From contig NZ_JALPTH010000015.1 in assembly GCF_023218175.1 (NCBI RefSeq), positions 62,001 through 126,000 on the forward strand: DNA of 64,000 bases, in the 5' to 3' direction. The notes beneath the pieces were generated by a model. That model worked only from the letters and a program-made list of their open reading frames with translations. It had not been told where the DNA came from and searched no databases. A program made the translations under genes and the position numbers. Positions 56,167-64,000 of this stretch are shown one piece after another. Numbering within the stretch: the stretch's first letter is position 1; every line of letters starts with the position of its first letter. This DNA comes from Streptomyces lichenis. GTDB taxonomy: Bacteria; Actinomycetota; Actinomycetes; Streptomycetales; Streptomycetaceae.

Positions 56167-57756
56167 TTATGGGCCGGGGTGGTCCGCGGTGTCCTCGGGC
56201 GGACCGGGTATCAGAAACGGCTCCAGCAGCCCCGGTACGGCGGTGGCCGCGAACGCCAGCCCCTCGTCCCGGTCGGCGTCATGGATGTCGTACCCCCCGG
56301 CGCCGGCGGCGGTGGTCGCGGTGAGGGTGAGCAGCCCGGCCCGGCGCTGGAAGAGGGACTGGCGCACCGTCCAGCCGATGACCCCGCTGCGCTGCAGGGC
56401 GACGGTGCTGCGCCGGAGCGTGCCGGAGCGGGTGACCAGGTAGCCGCCGGAGAGGGCGTGTCCCAGGGAGCGGTAGGCGTCCCGGGCCAGCAGCGCGGCG
56501 ACCGGGAGCAGCACCAGTGCGGTCACCACCGCCAGCCCGGTGAACGGCGGTCCGAACACCCAGGCCAGGGCGGCGAGGACGGCGAGTGGCAGCAGTGCGG
56601 CGGCCAGGGCCCGGCGCAGCCGTCGGCCCAGCGCCGCCCGGGGGTGGCGGACCAGCGGGGCGCCCGTCGGGGACTCGGGCGTCCGCAGGACGGCGGCCGC
56701 CAGGGCGTCGGCCACCGCCTTGGGCGCGACCGGGAGCAGCGTGTTGCCGTCGCCGTTCTTCTCGCTGTCGCGCCGCAACCCGGTGGCCACGGCGTCGATC
56801 CGGGCGGCGCCGCTGAGCCGGGCGCCCAGCGGCTCGACCAGGTCCACCCCGCGCAAGCGCCGTTCCTCGATGGTCAGCGAACGGGTGGTGAACAGCCCGC
56901 GCCGGACCCGCAGGGTGCCGCCCGGCTCGCGTGTCAGGCGGTAACCCCACCACAGTTCGACCCAGAGCCCGAGCGCCCCGACCGTCCCGGCGGCGGTGGC
57001 GAGGACGAGGAGGGCCAGCACCGTCCAGACGATCGCCGTGGACCGGAAGCGGTCGCCGACCCAGTCGATGAGGGCGCCCTGGGCGCCGAACCACTCGCTG
57101 ATCTGGAGCGGGCCGCCCGCTGCGGCGGCGGCGAGCACCAGGGTGCCGAAGGACAGCGGCGCGTAGCGGATCCAGCGCCCGTCCAGCCGGGCCAGCTCGC
57201 CGTCCCGGTCGGCGTCCGCGTCCGTGCGGGGCCCGGAGCGGTCGAGCAGCAGCCGGCGCAGCCGCTCCCCCTCCGCCCGGCTCACTGGGTGGAGCTGGAG
57301 GGTGGACTCGCCGCCCTCCAGTTGCTCGCCCGTGCCGATGCGGACCTTGACCAGCCCGAACACCCGCAGCAGGGGTGGGGCGGTGAGGTCGACGCTGCGG
57401 ATGCGCTCGCGGGCCAGGGAGCGCCGTTTGAGCAGCAGCAGCCCGGTGTGCAGCTCGGCCCGCCGGGCGCCGACCCGGTAGCGGGTACGGCTCCACCGCA
57501 GATACTCCAGCCCCGCGCCGCCGGCCGCGAGGAGGACCGCCCCGAGCGGCAGCAGGAGCAGCTGCCAGAGCGGGGCCGAGCCGAGGGCGCCACCGGTGAT
57601 CCCCAGCAGTACGGGGACTCCGGCGCCGACCGCCAGACCGGCGGCGGTCAGCGCGGCGACCGCCATGGCCCGCCGGTCGATCCGCAGCCACGGCCCCTCG
57701 TCGTCCGGCCCCTCGTCGTCCGGCCCGTGGAGCGGAGGGCCGTCCTCGGGGGTCAT
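56167..57756 (-). CDS. Bacterial PH-domain membrane protein (YdbT-like, large)
   Basis: 529 residues from the ATG at 57756, overlapping the preceding gene by ATGA; longer frames are composition artefacts. Paired hydrophobic helices (about 27-75) are followed by the first bPH2 domain, SRTRYRVGARRAELHTGLLL with KRRSLARERIRSVDLTAPPL. A second helix pair (about 205-265) and a second PH unit (GYRLTREPGGTLRVRRGLFT) follow. A third helix pair (about 375-410) precedes GGYLVTRSGTLRRSTVALQR with SGVIGWTVRQSLFQRRAGLL. The multi-PH layout is that of YdbT/DUF304 proteins, linked in Bacillus to stress and antibiotic tolerance. Function here is unproven. Confidence 0.88.
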   Translation of the reverse strand: MTPEDGPPLHGPDDEGPDDEGPWLRIDRRAMAVAALTAAGLAVGAGVPVLLGITGGALGSAPLWQLLLLPLGAVLLAAGGAGLEYLRWSRTRYRVGARRAELHTGLLLLKRRSLARERIRSVDLTAPPLLRVFGLVKVRIGTGEQLEGGESTLQLHPVSRAEGERLRRLLLDRSGPRTDADADRDGELARLDGRWIRYAPLSFGTLVLAAAAAGGPLQISEWFGAQGALIDWVGDRFRSTAIVWTVLALLVLATAAGTVGALGLWVELWWGYRLTREPGGTLRVRRGLFTTRSLTIEERRLRGVDLVEPLGARLSGAARIDAVATGLRRDSEKNGDGNTLLPVAPKAVADALAAAVLRTPESPTGAPLVRHPRAALGRRLRRALAAALLPLAVLAALAWVFGPPFTGLAVVTALVLLPVAALLARDAYRSLGHALSGGYLVTRSGTLRRSTVALQRSGVIGWTVRQSLFQRRAGLLTLTATTAAGAGGYDIHDADRDEGLAFAATAVPGLLEPFLIPGPPEDTADHPGP

Positions 57757-58256
57757 GTGGCGTCGCCCGGGGTCTGGTGGGTGATCCGGGTGAGACGCTC
57801 GGCGAGCTCCGCGGCCACCTCGTGGTCGAGCCCCTCGATACGCAGGGCGCCCCGGGCGGAGGCGGTGGTCACCGTCACGGTGGAGAGGCGGAACGCCCGC
57901 TCCAGCGGGCCGCGGACGGTGTCCACGGTCTGGATGCGGGACATCGGCGCGATCCGCCACTGCCGCCAGAGGGCCCCGGTGCTGACGTAGACCGCCTCCT
58001 CGGTGACCTCCCAGCGGTGGGTGCGGAACCACCACGGCGGCAGCAGCAGGGCGCAGCCGAGGCCCACCGCCGCCACCGCCGCGGCGGGGCCCAGCAGCCA
58101 CCAGCGGGCGGGGGCGATGAGGGCTCCCAGCAGACCCAGCACCGCCACCGGCACCACCGTCATCAGCAGCAGCAGTGTCCGCCAGTAGCCGACGGCCCGG
58201 GCGTCCAGTGTGTGCACCGGCGGCCGCAGCCGCACCGGGCGCTGTCCGTCCCCCAT
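57753..58256 (-). CDS. Bacterial PH-domain membrane protein (YdbS-like, small)
   Basis: 167 residues from the ATG at 58256. Two hydrophobic segments (about 25-48 and 51-72) precede one bPH2 domain, HRWEVTEEAVYVSTGALWRQ with WRIAPMSRIQTVDTVRGPLE and STVTVTTASARGALRIEGLD. The small/large YdbS-YdbT gene pair is a standard arrangement, and the products probably form one membrane complex. It overlaps the large partner by four bases and follows pgi on the same strand. Confidence 0.9.
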   Translation of the reverse strand: MGDGQRPVRLRPPVHTLDARAVGYWRTLLLLMTVVPVAVLGLLGALIAPARWWLLGPAAAVAAVGLGCALLLPPWWFRTHRWEVTEEAVYVSTGALWRQWRIAPMSRIQTVDTVRGPLERAFRLSTVTVTTASARGALRIEGLDHEVAAELAERLTRITHQTPGDAT

Positions 58257-58292
58257 CGCCCCTCCCCCGTCGATCTCTCGTTCTGCTCCGGG

Positions 58293-59939
58293 TCAGCGGC
58301 CGCGCAGCGCCCGGTAGGTGTCGGCCAGGGCCCGGGTGGAGCCGTCCAGCTGCTCCGCGCCGGTGCCCTCGGTGAGGACCGGCTCGATCTTCTTGGCGAG
58401 CACCTTGCCCAGCTCGACGCCCCACTGGTCGAAGGAGTCGATGTTCCACACCGCGCCCTGGACGAACACCTTGTGCTCGTAGAGGGCGATGAGCTGGCCC
58501 AGCACCGAGGGGGTCAGCTCCTCGGCGAGGATGGTGGTGGTGGGGTGGTTGCCGCGGAAGGTCTTGTGCGGCACCAGCTCCTCGGGGACGCCCTCCGCCC
58601 GGACCTCCTCGGCGGTCTTGCCGAAGGCGAGGGCCTGGGTCTGGGCGAGGAAGTTGGCCATCAGCAGGTCGTGCTGGGCGACCAGTCCGGGCAACAGGTC
58701 GGGCACCGGGCGAGCGAAGCCGATGAAGTCGGCCGGGATCAGCTTGGTGCCCTGGTGGATGAGCTGGTAGTAGGCGTGCTGCCCGTTGGTGCCGGGGGTG
58801 CCCCAGACGACCGGGCCGGTCTGCCAGTCGACCGGATTGCCCTCGCGGTCCACCGACTTGCCGTTGGACTCCATGTCCAGCTGCTGGAGGTAGGCGGTGA
58901 ACTTGGACAGGTAGTGGCTGTAGGGCAGTACCGCGTGCGACTGGGCGTCCAGGAAGTCCCCGTACCAGATGCCCAGCAGGCCCAGCAGCAGCGGGGCGTT
59001 CTCCTCGGGCGGGGCGGTGCGGAAGTGCTCGTCGACCAGGTGGAAGCCGTCGAGCATCTCGCGGAACCGCTCCGGGCCGATGGCGATCATCAGCGAGAGC
59101 CCGATGGCGGAGTCGTAGGAGTACCGTCCGCCGACCCAGTCCCAGAACTCGAACATGTTGGCCGTGTCGATGCCGAAGTCCTGGACCTTCTCCGCGTTGG
59201 TGGAGAGGGCCACGAAGTGCTTGGCCACGGCCTCCTGGCCGGCCTTCAGCTCGGTGAGCAGCCAGTCGCGGGCGCTGGTGGCGTTGGTGACGGTCTCGAT
59301 GGTGGTGAAGGTCTTGGAGGCGACGATGAACAGGGTCTCCGCCGCGTCCAGGTCGCGGACCGCCTCGTGCAGGTCGGCGCCGTCCACATTGGAGACGAAG
59401 CGGAGCGTCAGGTCCCGGTCGCTGTAGGAGCGCAGTGCCTCATAGGCCATGGCGGGGCCCAGGTCGGAGCCGCCGATGCCGATGTTGACGATGTTGCGGA
59501 TGCGCCGGCCGGTGTGGCCGGTCCACTCCCCCGACCTGATCCGCTCGGCGAAGTCGCCCATCCTGTCCAGCACGGCGTGCACGGCGGGCACCACGTTCTC
59601 GCCGTCCACCTCGACCACCGCGTCCCGGGGGGCGCGCAGCGCGGTGTGCAGCACGGCCCGGTCCTCGGTGGTGTTGATCTTCTCGCCGCGGAACATGGCG
59701 TCCCGCAGCTCGGCCACCCCGGTGGCGGCGGCCAGCTCCCGCAGCAGCGCCAGGGTCTCGTCGGTCACCAGCTGCTTGGAGTAGTCCAGGTAGAGGTCGC
59801 CGACGCGCAGGGTGTAGCGGGTGCCGCGCTCGGGGTCCTCGGCGAACAGCTCCCTGAGGTGGGTGGAGCCGAGGTGCTCGCGGTGGGTGGCGAGGGCGGC
59901 CCACTCGGGCGTCTGGTTGAGCCTGGCCTTCGTGTTCAT
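58293..59939 (-). CDS. pgi: Glucose-6-phosphate isomerase
   Basis: 548 residues from the ATG at 59939. It interconverts glucose-6-phosphate and fructose-6-phosphate. Signatures are NIGIGGSDLGPAMAYEAL, VSNVDGADLHEAV, VASKTFTTIETVTNATSARD, FEFWDWVGGRYSYDSAIGLS, QQLDMESNGKSVDREGNPVD, WGTPGTNGQHAYYQLIHQGT (catalytic Glu/His region) and FDQWGVELGK near the end. This is the long, E. coli-like form. A purine-rich GAAGAGAACGG lies about 15 bases upstream of the start. It complements the neighbouring pentose phosphate genes. Confidence 0.97.
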   Translation of the reverse strand: MNTKARLNQTPEWAALATHREHLGSTHLRELFAEDPERGTRYTLRVGDLYLDYSKQLVTDETLALLRELAAATGVAELRDAMFRGEKINTTEDRAVLHTALRAPRDAVVEVDGENVVPAVHAVLDRMGDFAERIRSGEWTGHTGRRIRNIVNIGIGGSDLGPAMAYEALRSYSDRDLTLRFVSNVDGADLHEAVRDLDAAETLFIVASKTFTTIETVTNATSARDWLLTELKAGQEAVAKHFVALSTNAEKVQDFGIDTANMFEFWDWVGGRYSYDSAIGLSLMIAIGPERFREMLDGFHLVDEHFRTAPPEENAPLLLGLLGIWYGDFLDAQSHAVLPYSHYLSKFTAYLQQLDMESNGKSVDREGNPVDWQTGPVVWGTPGTNGQHAYYQLIHQGTKLIPADFIGFARPVPDLLPGLVAQHDLLMANFLAQTQALAFGKTAEEVRAEGVPEELVPHKTFRGNHPTTTILAEELTPSVLGQLIALYEHKVFVQGAVWNIDSFDQWGVELGKVLAKKIEPVLTEGTGAEQLDGSTRALADTYRALRGR

Positions 59940-59995
59940 CGTGGTTATCAGCCCGTTCTCTTCGTACCTGCTGCTTGCCCCGCTGCTTCTCCAAC

Positions 59996-61318
59996 CTAAT
60001 TGATCTGCCCGGCGAGTGACGTCGTGGCGAGCCCGAACAGGACAGCCGCGAGAAGGGCCGGCGCGTTCGGTGCCCAGCCGGCCGCCGCCCCTCCGAGCAG
60101 CGCCCCGAGCGGGGTGCCGCCGACGGTCAGGGTGCGGAAGGCGGAGCTGGTCCGGCCGAGCGCGCCGGGCGGGGTGCGCTCCTGGACGAGGGTGGTCTCC
60201 TGCACGCTCCACACCGTGCCCATCAGCCCGAACAGGGCCAGCGCCGCGATCAGCGCCCACAGCTCCCGTATGGTGCCCAGGGCCAGCAGGGCGGCGGTCT
60301 GCACGGCACCGGCCAGGAAGACCGCGCGTATCCGTCCGGTCAGCTCCGCCAGTCGCCCGGCGAGGAGGCCCCCGGCGACGGCGCCCACCGAGTAGGCGGT
60401 GAGGGCGGCCGCGTACCCCCTGCTGCCGGCGCCCAGCCAGTCGGTGGTGTGGACGACCAGGGTGGCGATGAGCGCGCCGATGGCCACACTGGTCAGGGCG
60501 GTGGCCACACAGACCCAGCGCAGCACCCGGTCCCGCCACAGGGTGCGCAGCCCGTCGGCGGTCTCGGTGCGCAGGGTGGATCCGGCGGGCCGGGGCGGCC
60601 GCCTCGCCGGGGCCGCCGGTCGCAGGGAGGCGATGAGCAGGGCCGCCAGGACATAGCTGACCGCGTCCAGCGCGTACGGCCAGGCGGCGCCCCACAGCAG
60701 CAGCACCGGCACCAGGGGGACGGCCAGCAGCCCCCCGGCCAGCTGCTGACCGGTCATCAGCCGGGCGTTGGCACCGGCCAGCGCCTCGGTGGGGACCACG
60801 GTGGGTAGCAGGGCGGTGGCCGCGTTGTCGAAGAGGGTGCCCAGGGTGGTGAGCGCGAAGGCGAGCACCAGCAGCAGGGCGATGGAGGCGTGGCCGAGGG
60901 CGACCGCGACGGCGAAGCCGGCCACCAGGGCGCCCCGGGCCAGGTCCACGCCCCACATCGCCCGGCGCTGGTCGACCCGGTCCGCGAGCGCCCCGCCGAG
61001 CAGGCCGAACAGCAGCCAGGGCAGGAAACCGCAGGCGGTCACGGCGGCGATCAGCAGCGGGTCGTCGGTGAGGGTGACGGCGAGCAGCGGCAGCGCCGCC
61101 GTACGGAGGGAGTCGCCGAAGCGGGACACCACGGCGGACGCCCACAACCGCCCGAACCCGCCCCGCCAGCGCACCGCCACAGGGGCCGGGGCGCTCCCGT
61201 CCGTGCCGACCGGGCCCGTCCCGGTCTCGTCCACCGCCTCCGTACCGCCCACCGCGCCCCCCGGCCGCCGAGGACCGCCCCCTGGCGATCCGGTGTCCAC
61301 GACAGTAGGGGCCGCCAC
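59996..61318 (-). CDS. MFS transporter (DHA3/EntS-like efflux family)
   Basis: 440 residues taking the GTG at 61318; a TTG two codons earlier is also possible, and neither has a good ribosome site. A Gly/Thr/Pro-rich tail of about 48 residues precedes GFGRLWASAVVSRFGDSLRT and about twelve membrane segments. The MFS loop motif reads LLGGALADRVDQRRAMWGVD (about 105-124), with VVPTEALAGANARLMTGQQL typical of the EntS/macrolide-efflux branch. In the second half the loop reads LLAGRLAELTGRIRAVFLAG. The substrate is unknown. I recall no MFS gene between pgi and rbpA in S. coelicolor, so this may be a local insertion. Confidence 0.88.
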   Translation of the reverse strand: MAAPTVVDTGSPGGGPRRPGGAVGGTEAVDETGTGPVGTDGSAPAPVAVRWRGGFGRLWASAVVSRFGDSLRTAALPLLAVTLTDDPLLIAAVTACGFLPWLLFGLLGGALADRVDQRRAMWGVDLARGALVAGFAVAVALGHASIALLLVLAFALTTLGTLFDNAATALLPTVVPTEALAGANARLMTGQQLAGGLLAVPLVPVLLLWGAAWPYALDAVSYVLAALLIASLRPAAPARRPPRPAGSTLRTETADGLRTLWRDRVLRWVCVATALTSVAIGALIATLVVHTTDWLGAGSRGYAAALTAYSVGAVAGGLLAGRLAELTGRIRAVFLAGAVQTAALLALGTIRELWALIAALALFGLMGTVWSVQETTLVQERTPPGALGRTSSAFRTLTVGGTPLGALLGGAAAGWAPNAPALLAAVLFGLATTSLAGQIN

Positions 61319-61422
61319 TGACAACGCGGCCGGACCGGCCCCCGGGGAGGGACGCGGACGGGCCCCGCCGGGGGCGTACCACCGGCGGGGCCCGTCACAC
61401 CGGCGACCTCACCACCGGCTGC

Positions 61423-61758
61423 TCAGATCTCCCCGCGGAGCTTGGCGAGCGCCTCCGCGAGGATCGCCTCGCCGTCCGCGTCGCTGCGCCGCTCCCGTAC
61501 GTACGCCAGATGCGTCTTGTACGGCTCGGTGCGCGGCGGGTCCGGGGGGTTGTCCTGGTCCTGGCCGGCCGGGAACCCGCAGCGGGGGCAGTCCCAGGTG
61601 TCCGGGACCTGCGCGTCACTGGCGAAACTCGGCTGTGTCTCGTGCCCGTTCGAGCACCAGAAGGAGATGCGCAGGCGCGGCGCGGACTCGCCTCGCTCGG
61701 CCTCCCCCATCGGCCCCGCGCCGACCCGGCTTCCCCGGATCGCGTTGCCACTTGCCAC
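61423..61758 (-). CDS. rbpA: RbpA-family RNA polymerase-binding protein (paralogue-type)
   Basis: 111 residues from GTG 61758 (GGGAG eight bases upstream); GTG 61767 would add three. SGNAIRGSRVGAGPMGEAER at the N terminus is the RbpA tail and core start. The zinc ligands are Cys35 and His39 in FWCSNGHE and Cys57/Cys60 in WDCPRCGFPAG. The C-terminal sigma-interaction helix is YKTHLAYVRERRSDADGEAI with LAEALAKLRGEI. RbpA binds RNA polymerase and the principal sigma factor to stabilise open complexes. The sequence differs from the main Streptomyces RbpA that I remember (start MSERALRGTR), so this is more likely the second paralogue. Confidence 0.88.
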   Translation of the reverse strand: MASGNAIRGSRVGAGPMGEAERGESAPRLRISFWCSNGHETQPSFASDAQVPDTWDCPRCGFPAGQDQDNPPDPPRTEPYKTHLAYVRERRSDADGEAILAEALAKLRGEI

Positions 61759-62056
61759 GGTTGTCACTCCCTGCGTGATGGTGCTCGAAGATGCCCCAGT
61801 CTACGAAAGGCCCAACGCGCGTCCAGTGAAAGGAGTTACCCACTTGGGCCGGAGCGGAACCGCCGCTTCGCCCCCGGCGTCCCGCCACCGGCCGTAACCG
61901 GACCCCCGCGCCACCCCCGTCCGGCCCGGAAGCGGAACCACCGTCCGCGCCCGCTCCCCTACGGCCCCGGAAACGGCGACCGCCTCCGCGGGCAGCGGCG
62001 CGGCACGGGGCCGGCGCCGGGGCGCGGAGGCGGTGGGAAGGGCGCGGAGGGGCGCT
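61759..62056. other. Intergenic region upstream of the RbpA-family gene
   Basis: About 300 bases. The promoter of the RbpA-family gene should lie near 61790-61850, where the sequence is less GC-rich (GTCTACGAAAGG, GAAAGGAGTTACCCAC). From 61890 onward it is a GC-rich stretch with no clear signal. No gene is supported. Confidence 0.45.
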
Positions 62057-62082
62057 CGGCGGCCGACCCTCGTCGGCCGCCG
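62057..62082 (-). terminator. Hairpin after secG
   Basis: Perfect 11-bp arms CGGCGGCCGAC (62057-62067) and GTCGGCCGCCG (62072-62082) with a CCTC loop, 14 bases past the secG stop. Confidence 0.8.
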
Positions 62083-62096
62083 TGGGAGTCAGCGGC

Positions 62097-62333
62097 TCAG
62101 CCGCTGACCTTCATCAGCAGGCCGAGCACCACGATGCAGGCGAACCAGAGCAGCCCGAGGACCACGGTGATCCGGTCCAGGTTGCGCTCGGCGACCGAGG
62201 AGCCGCCGACGGAGGACTGCATGCCGCCACCGAACATGTCGGAGAGGCCGCCGCCCTTCCCCTTGTGCATCAGCACCAGCAGCATCAGCAGACCGCTGAA
62301 GACGATCAGGGCGATCGAGAACCCCATAACCAC
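62097..62333 (-). CDS. secG: Preprotein translocase subunit SecG
   Basis: 78 residues from GTG 62333; an ATG two codons in is also possible. Two membrane helices, FSIALIVFSGLLMLLVLMHK and ITVVLGLLWFACIVVLGLLM, flank the conserved loop KGKGGGLSDMFGGGMQSSVG with AERNLDR. It is a small accessory subunit of the SecYEG channel. Its place downstream of pgk-tpiA is the standard actinobacterial order. Confidence 0.95.
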   Translation of the reverse strand: MVMGFSIALIVFSGLLMLLVLMHKGKGGGLSDMFGGGMQSSVGGSSVAERNLDRITVVLGLLWFACIVVLGLLMKVSG

Positions 62334-62451
62334 GGCTGGACCCTACTTCCTGGCGTTTCCGGGCGTGGGCGCCCGGGTTTCCTGGGGTTTCCCGCGTTTC
62401 CCACGGGGTTTCCCTCGTCCCGGACGGCCGGCGCCCGGGCTTGTACGGACG

Positions 62452-62498
62452 GCGGGGGCCGGCGGCGCCTCCTGGGGTGGAGGTGTCCCGGCCCCCGC
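62452..62498 (-). terminator. Hairpin after tpiA
   Basis: Perfect 11-bp arms GCGGGGGCCGG (62452-62462) and CCGGCCCCCGC (62488-62498), 32 bases past the tpiA stop. The inner part can form a small extra stem. A run of five GTTTCC elements (62354-62412) lies between it and secG. Confidence 0.7.
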
Positions 62499-62529
62499 AA
62501 GGGTACGACGATTCCGCCCTACCGCATAC

Positions 62530-63306
<777 letters not shown>

Positions 63307-63312
63307 CGAGGT

Positions 63313-64000
63313 TCAGTCCTCCAGGCTTTCGAGGCCGGGGAGCGCCGCGCCCTCGAGGTATTCGAGGCTGGCGCCGCCGCCGGTGGAGATGTGGCCGAAT
63401 GCTTTCTCGTCGAAGCCCAGGCTCCGCACCGCGGCGGCGGAGTCGCCGCCGCCGACCACGGAGAAGGCCGGGGAGTCGGCGAGCGCCTGGGCGACGGCCT
63501 TGGTGCCCTCGGCGTAGTCGGGGTGCTCGAAGACGCCCATCGGGCCGTTCCAGAAGACGGTGGCGGCGTCGGCGAGCTTGCCGGCGTAGAGCCGGCGGGT
63601 CTCCGGGCCGATGTCCAGGCCTTCCTGGTCGGCGGGGATGGCGTCGGCGGAGACGGTGGTGGGGTTCGCCGGGGCCTTGGTCTTCAGGTCCGGGAACTCG
63701 GCGGAGACCAGCACGTCGACGGGGAGCAGGAACTCCACACCGCGCTCGGCGGCCTCGCGCAGATAGGCGGCGCACTGCTCCTTCTGGTCCTCCTGGAGCA
63801 GGGAGATGCCGACCTCCTTGCCCTGCGCGGCGAGGAAGGTGTACGCCATGCCGCCGCCGATGAGGATGCGGTCGGCCTTCTTCAGCAGGTTGTCGATGAC
63901 GCCGAGCTTGTCGGAGACCTTGGCGCCGCCGAGGACCACCACGTACGGGCGCTTGACGTCGTCGGTGAGACGTGCCAGGACGCCGACCTCGGTGGTGATC
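63313..64000 (-). CDS. pgk: Phosphoglycerate kinase, C-terminal part (gene runs past the window)
   Basis: About 229 C-terminal residues are visible; the frame is still open at base 64000, so the start lies outside. It transfers phosphate from 1,3-bisphosphoglycerate to ADP. The C-terminal nucleotide domain shows RPYVVVLGGAKVSDKLGVID, IGGGMAYTFLAAQGKEVG, VFWNGPMGVFEHPDYAEGTK and VVGGGDSAAAVRSLG with HISTGGGASLEYLEG. It is the first visible gene of the pgk-tpiA unit; gap probably lies upstream, by analogy with other actinomycetes. Confidence 0.97.
   Translation of the reverse strand, partial: ITTEVGVLARLTDDVKRPYVVVLGGAKVSDKLGVIDNLLKKADRILIGGGMAYTFLAAQGKEVGISLLQEDQKEQCAAYLREAAERGVEFLLPVDVLVSAEFPDLKTKAPANPTTVSADAIPADQEGLDIGPETRRLYAGKLADAATVFWNGPMGVFEHPDYAEGTKAVAQALADSPAFSVVGGGDSAAAVRSLGFDEKAFGHISTGGGASLEYLEGAALPGLESLED

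Noticed and set aside
62354..62412. GTTTCC repeats between tpiA and secG as a regulatory array
   Set aside because: Five short hexamers at irregular spacing within a GC-rich spacer; too short and uneven to support a feature.

Overview
This window is chromosomal DNA of a Streptomyces or a very close actinomycete. The evidence is very high G+C with strongly GC-biased third codon positions, frequent GTG starts, many ATGA/GTGA gene overlaps, and a gene order that matches what I remember of the Streptomyces coelicolor core chromosome: cobalamin block, ectABCD, dapD-suf, ctaA/ctaB, tkt-tal-zwf-opcA-pgl, pgi, rbpA, secG-tpiA-pgk. I see no rRNA, tRNA, insertion sequence, prophage or CRISPR array. The species is not determined.

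Layout. (1) 1-9308: the end of a small membrane protein, then an adenosylcobalamin (cobamide) riboswitch and an aerobic-type cobalamin run cobD-cobQ-chelatase-cobO-cobB-cobE, then cobC behind a tandem-repeat tract. The large cobaltochelatase subunit CobN is absent, and cobE carries an in-frame TTA codon. (2) 9342-15470: an SGNH hydrolase, a sortase-anchored (LAETG) surface protein, an amidohydrolase, a class V aminotransferase and a LysR regulator. (3) 16112-19443: ectABCD for ectoine and 5-hydroxyectoine, behind a long regulatory region with unusually low G+C. (4) 19540-27991: an old yellow enzyme and its divergent MarR regulator with paired palindromic operators, a 600-base repeat tract, a class V PLP enzyme, a lipoprotein, a class B penicillin-binding protein, a STAS antagonist, a two-domain TerD protein and a SigB-type sigma factor. 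(5) 28197-34132: a conserved unknown, a secreted ExeM/NucH-type nuclease, a monooxygenase-like protein with two ABM domains, and a three-gene membrane operon (holin-X/DUF3618/DUF4235 type). (6) 34518-42606: dapD and the complete sufR-B-D-Rieske-C-S-U-T operon, with a CAAC-N6-GTTG operator at its promoter. (7) 42859-48913: an ABC exporter pair, heme A synthase ctaA, an ECF sigma/anti-sigma pair, and protoheme farnesyltransferase ctaB. (8) 49475-64000: central carbon genes tkt-tal-zwf-opcA-pgl, two PH-domain membrane proteins, pgi, an MFS exporter, an RbpA-family RNA polymerase-binding protein, secG, tpiA and the 3' part of pgk.

How the genes work together. The cobalamin genes amidate, adenosylate and attach the aminopropanol arm of the corrin and would be shut off by the finished cofactor through the riboswitch. 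The ect genes run from aspartate semialdehyde to hydroxyectoine. The suf operon builds Fe-S clusters under an Fe-S-sensing repressor. ctaB and ctaA make heme O and then heme A for cytochrome oxidase. tkt through pgi form an oxidative and non-oxidative pentose phosphate block, and pgk and tpiA link it to lower glycolysis.

The most distinctive non-coding content is a set of unrelated short tandem repeats lying between genes (7907-8165, 11852-11957, 14393-14436, 21420-21787, 35573-35670), several rich in GTACG, plus a nested long hairpin between two convergent genes at 31959-32036. I found no convincing new enzymatic or defence system. The points most worth checking are the repeats, the missing cobN, the TTA codon in cobE, the SufR operator that overlaps its own start codon, and the STAS-TerD-sigma grouping.
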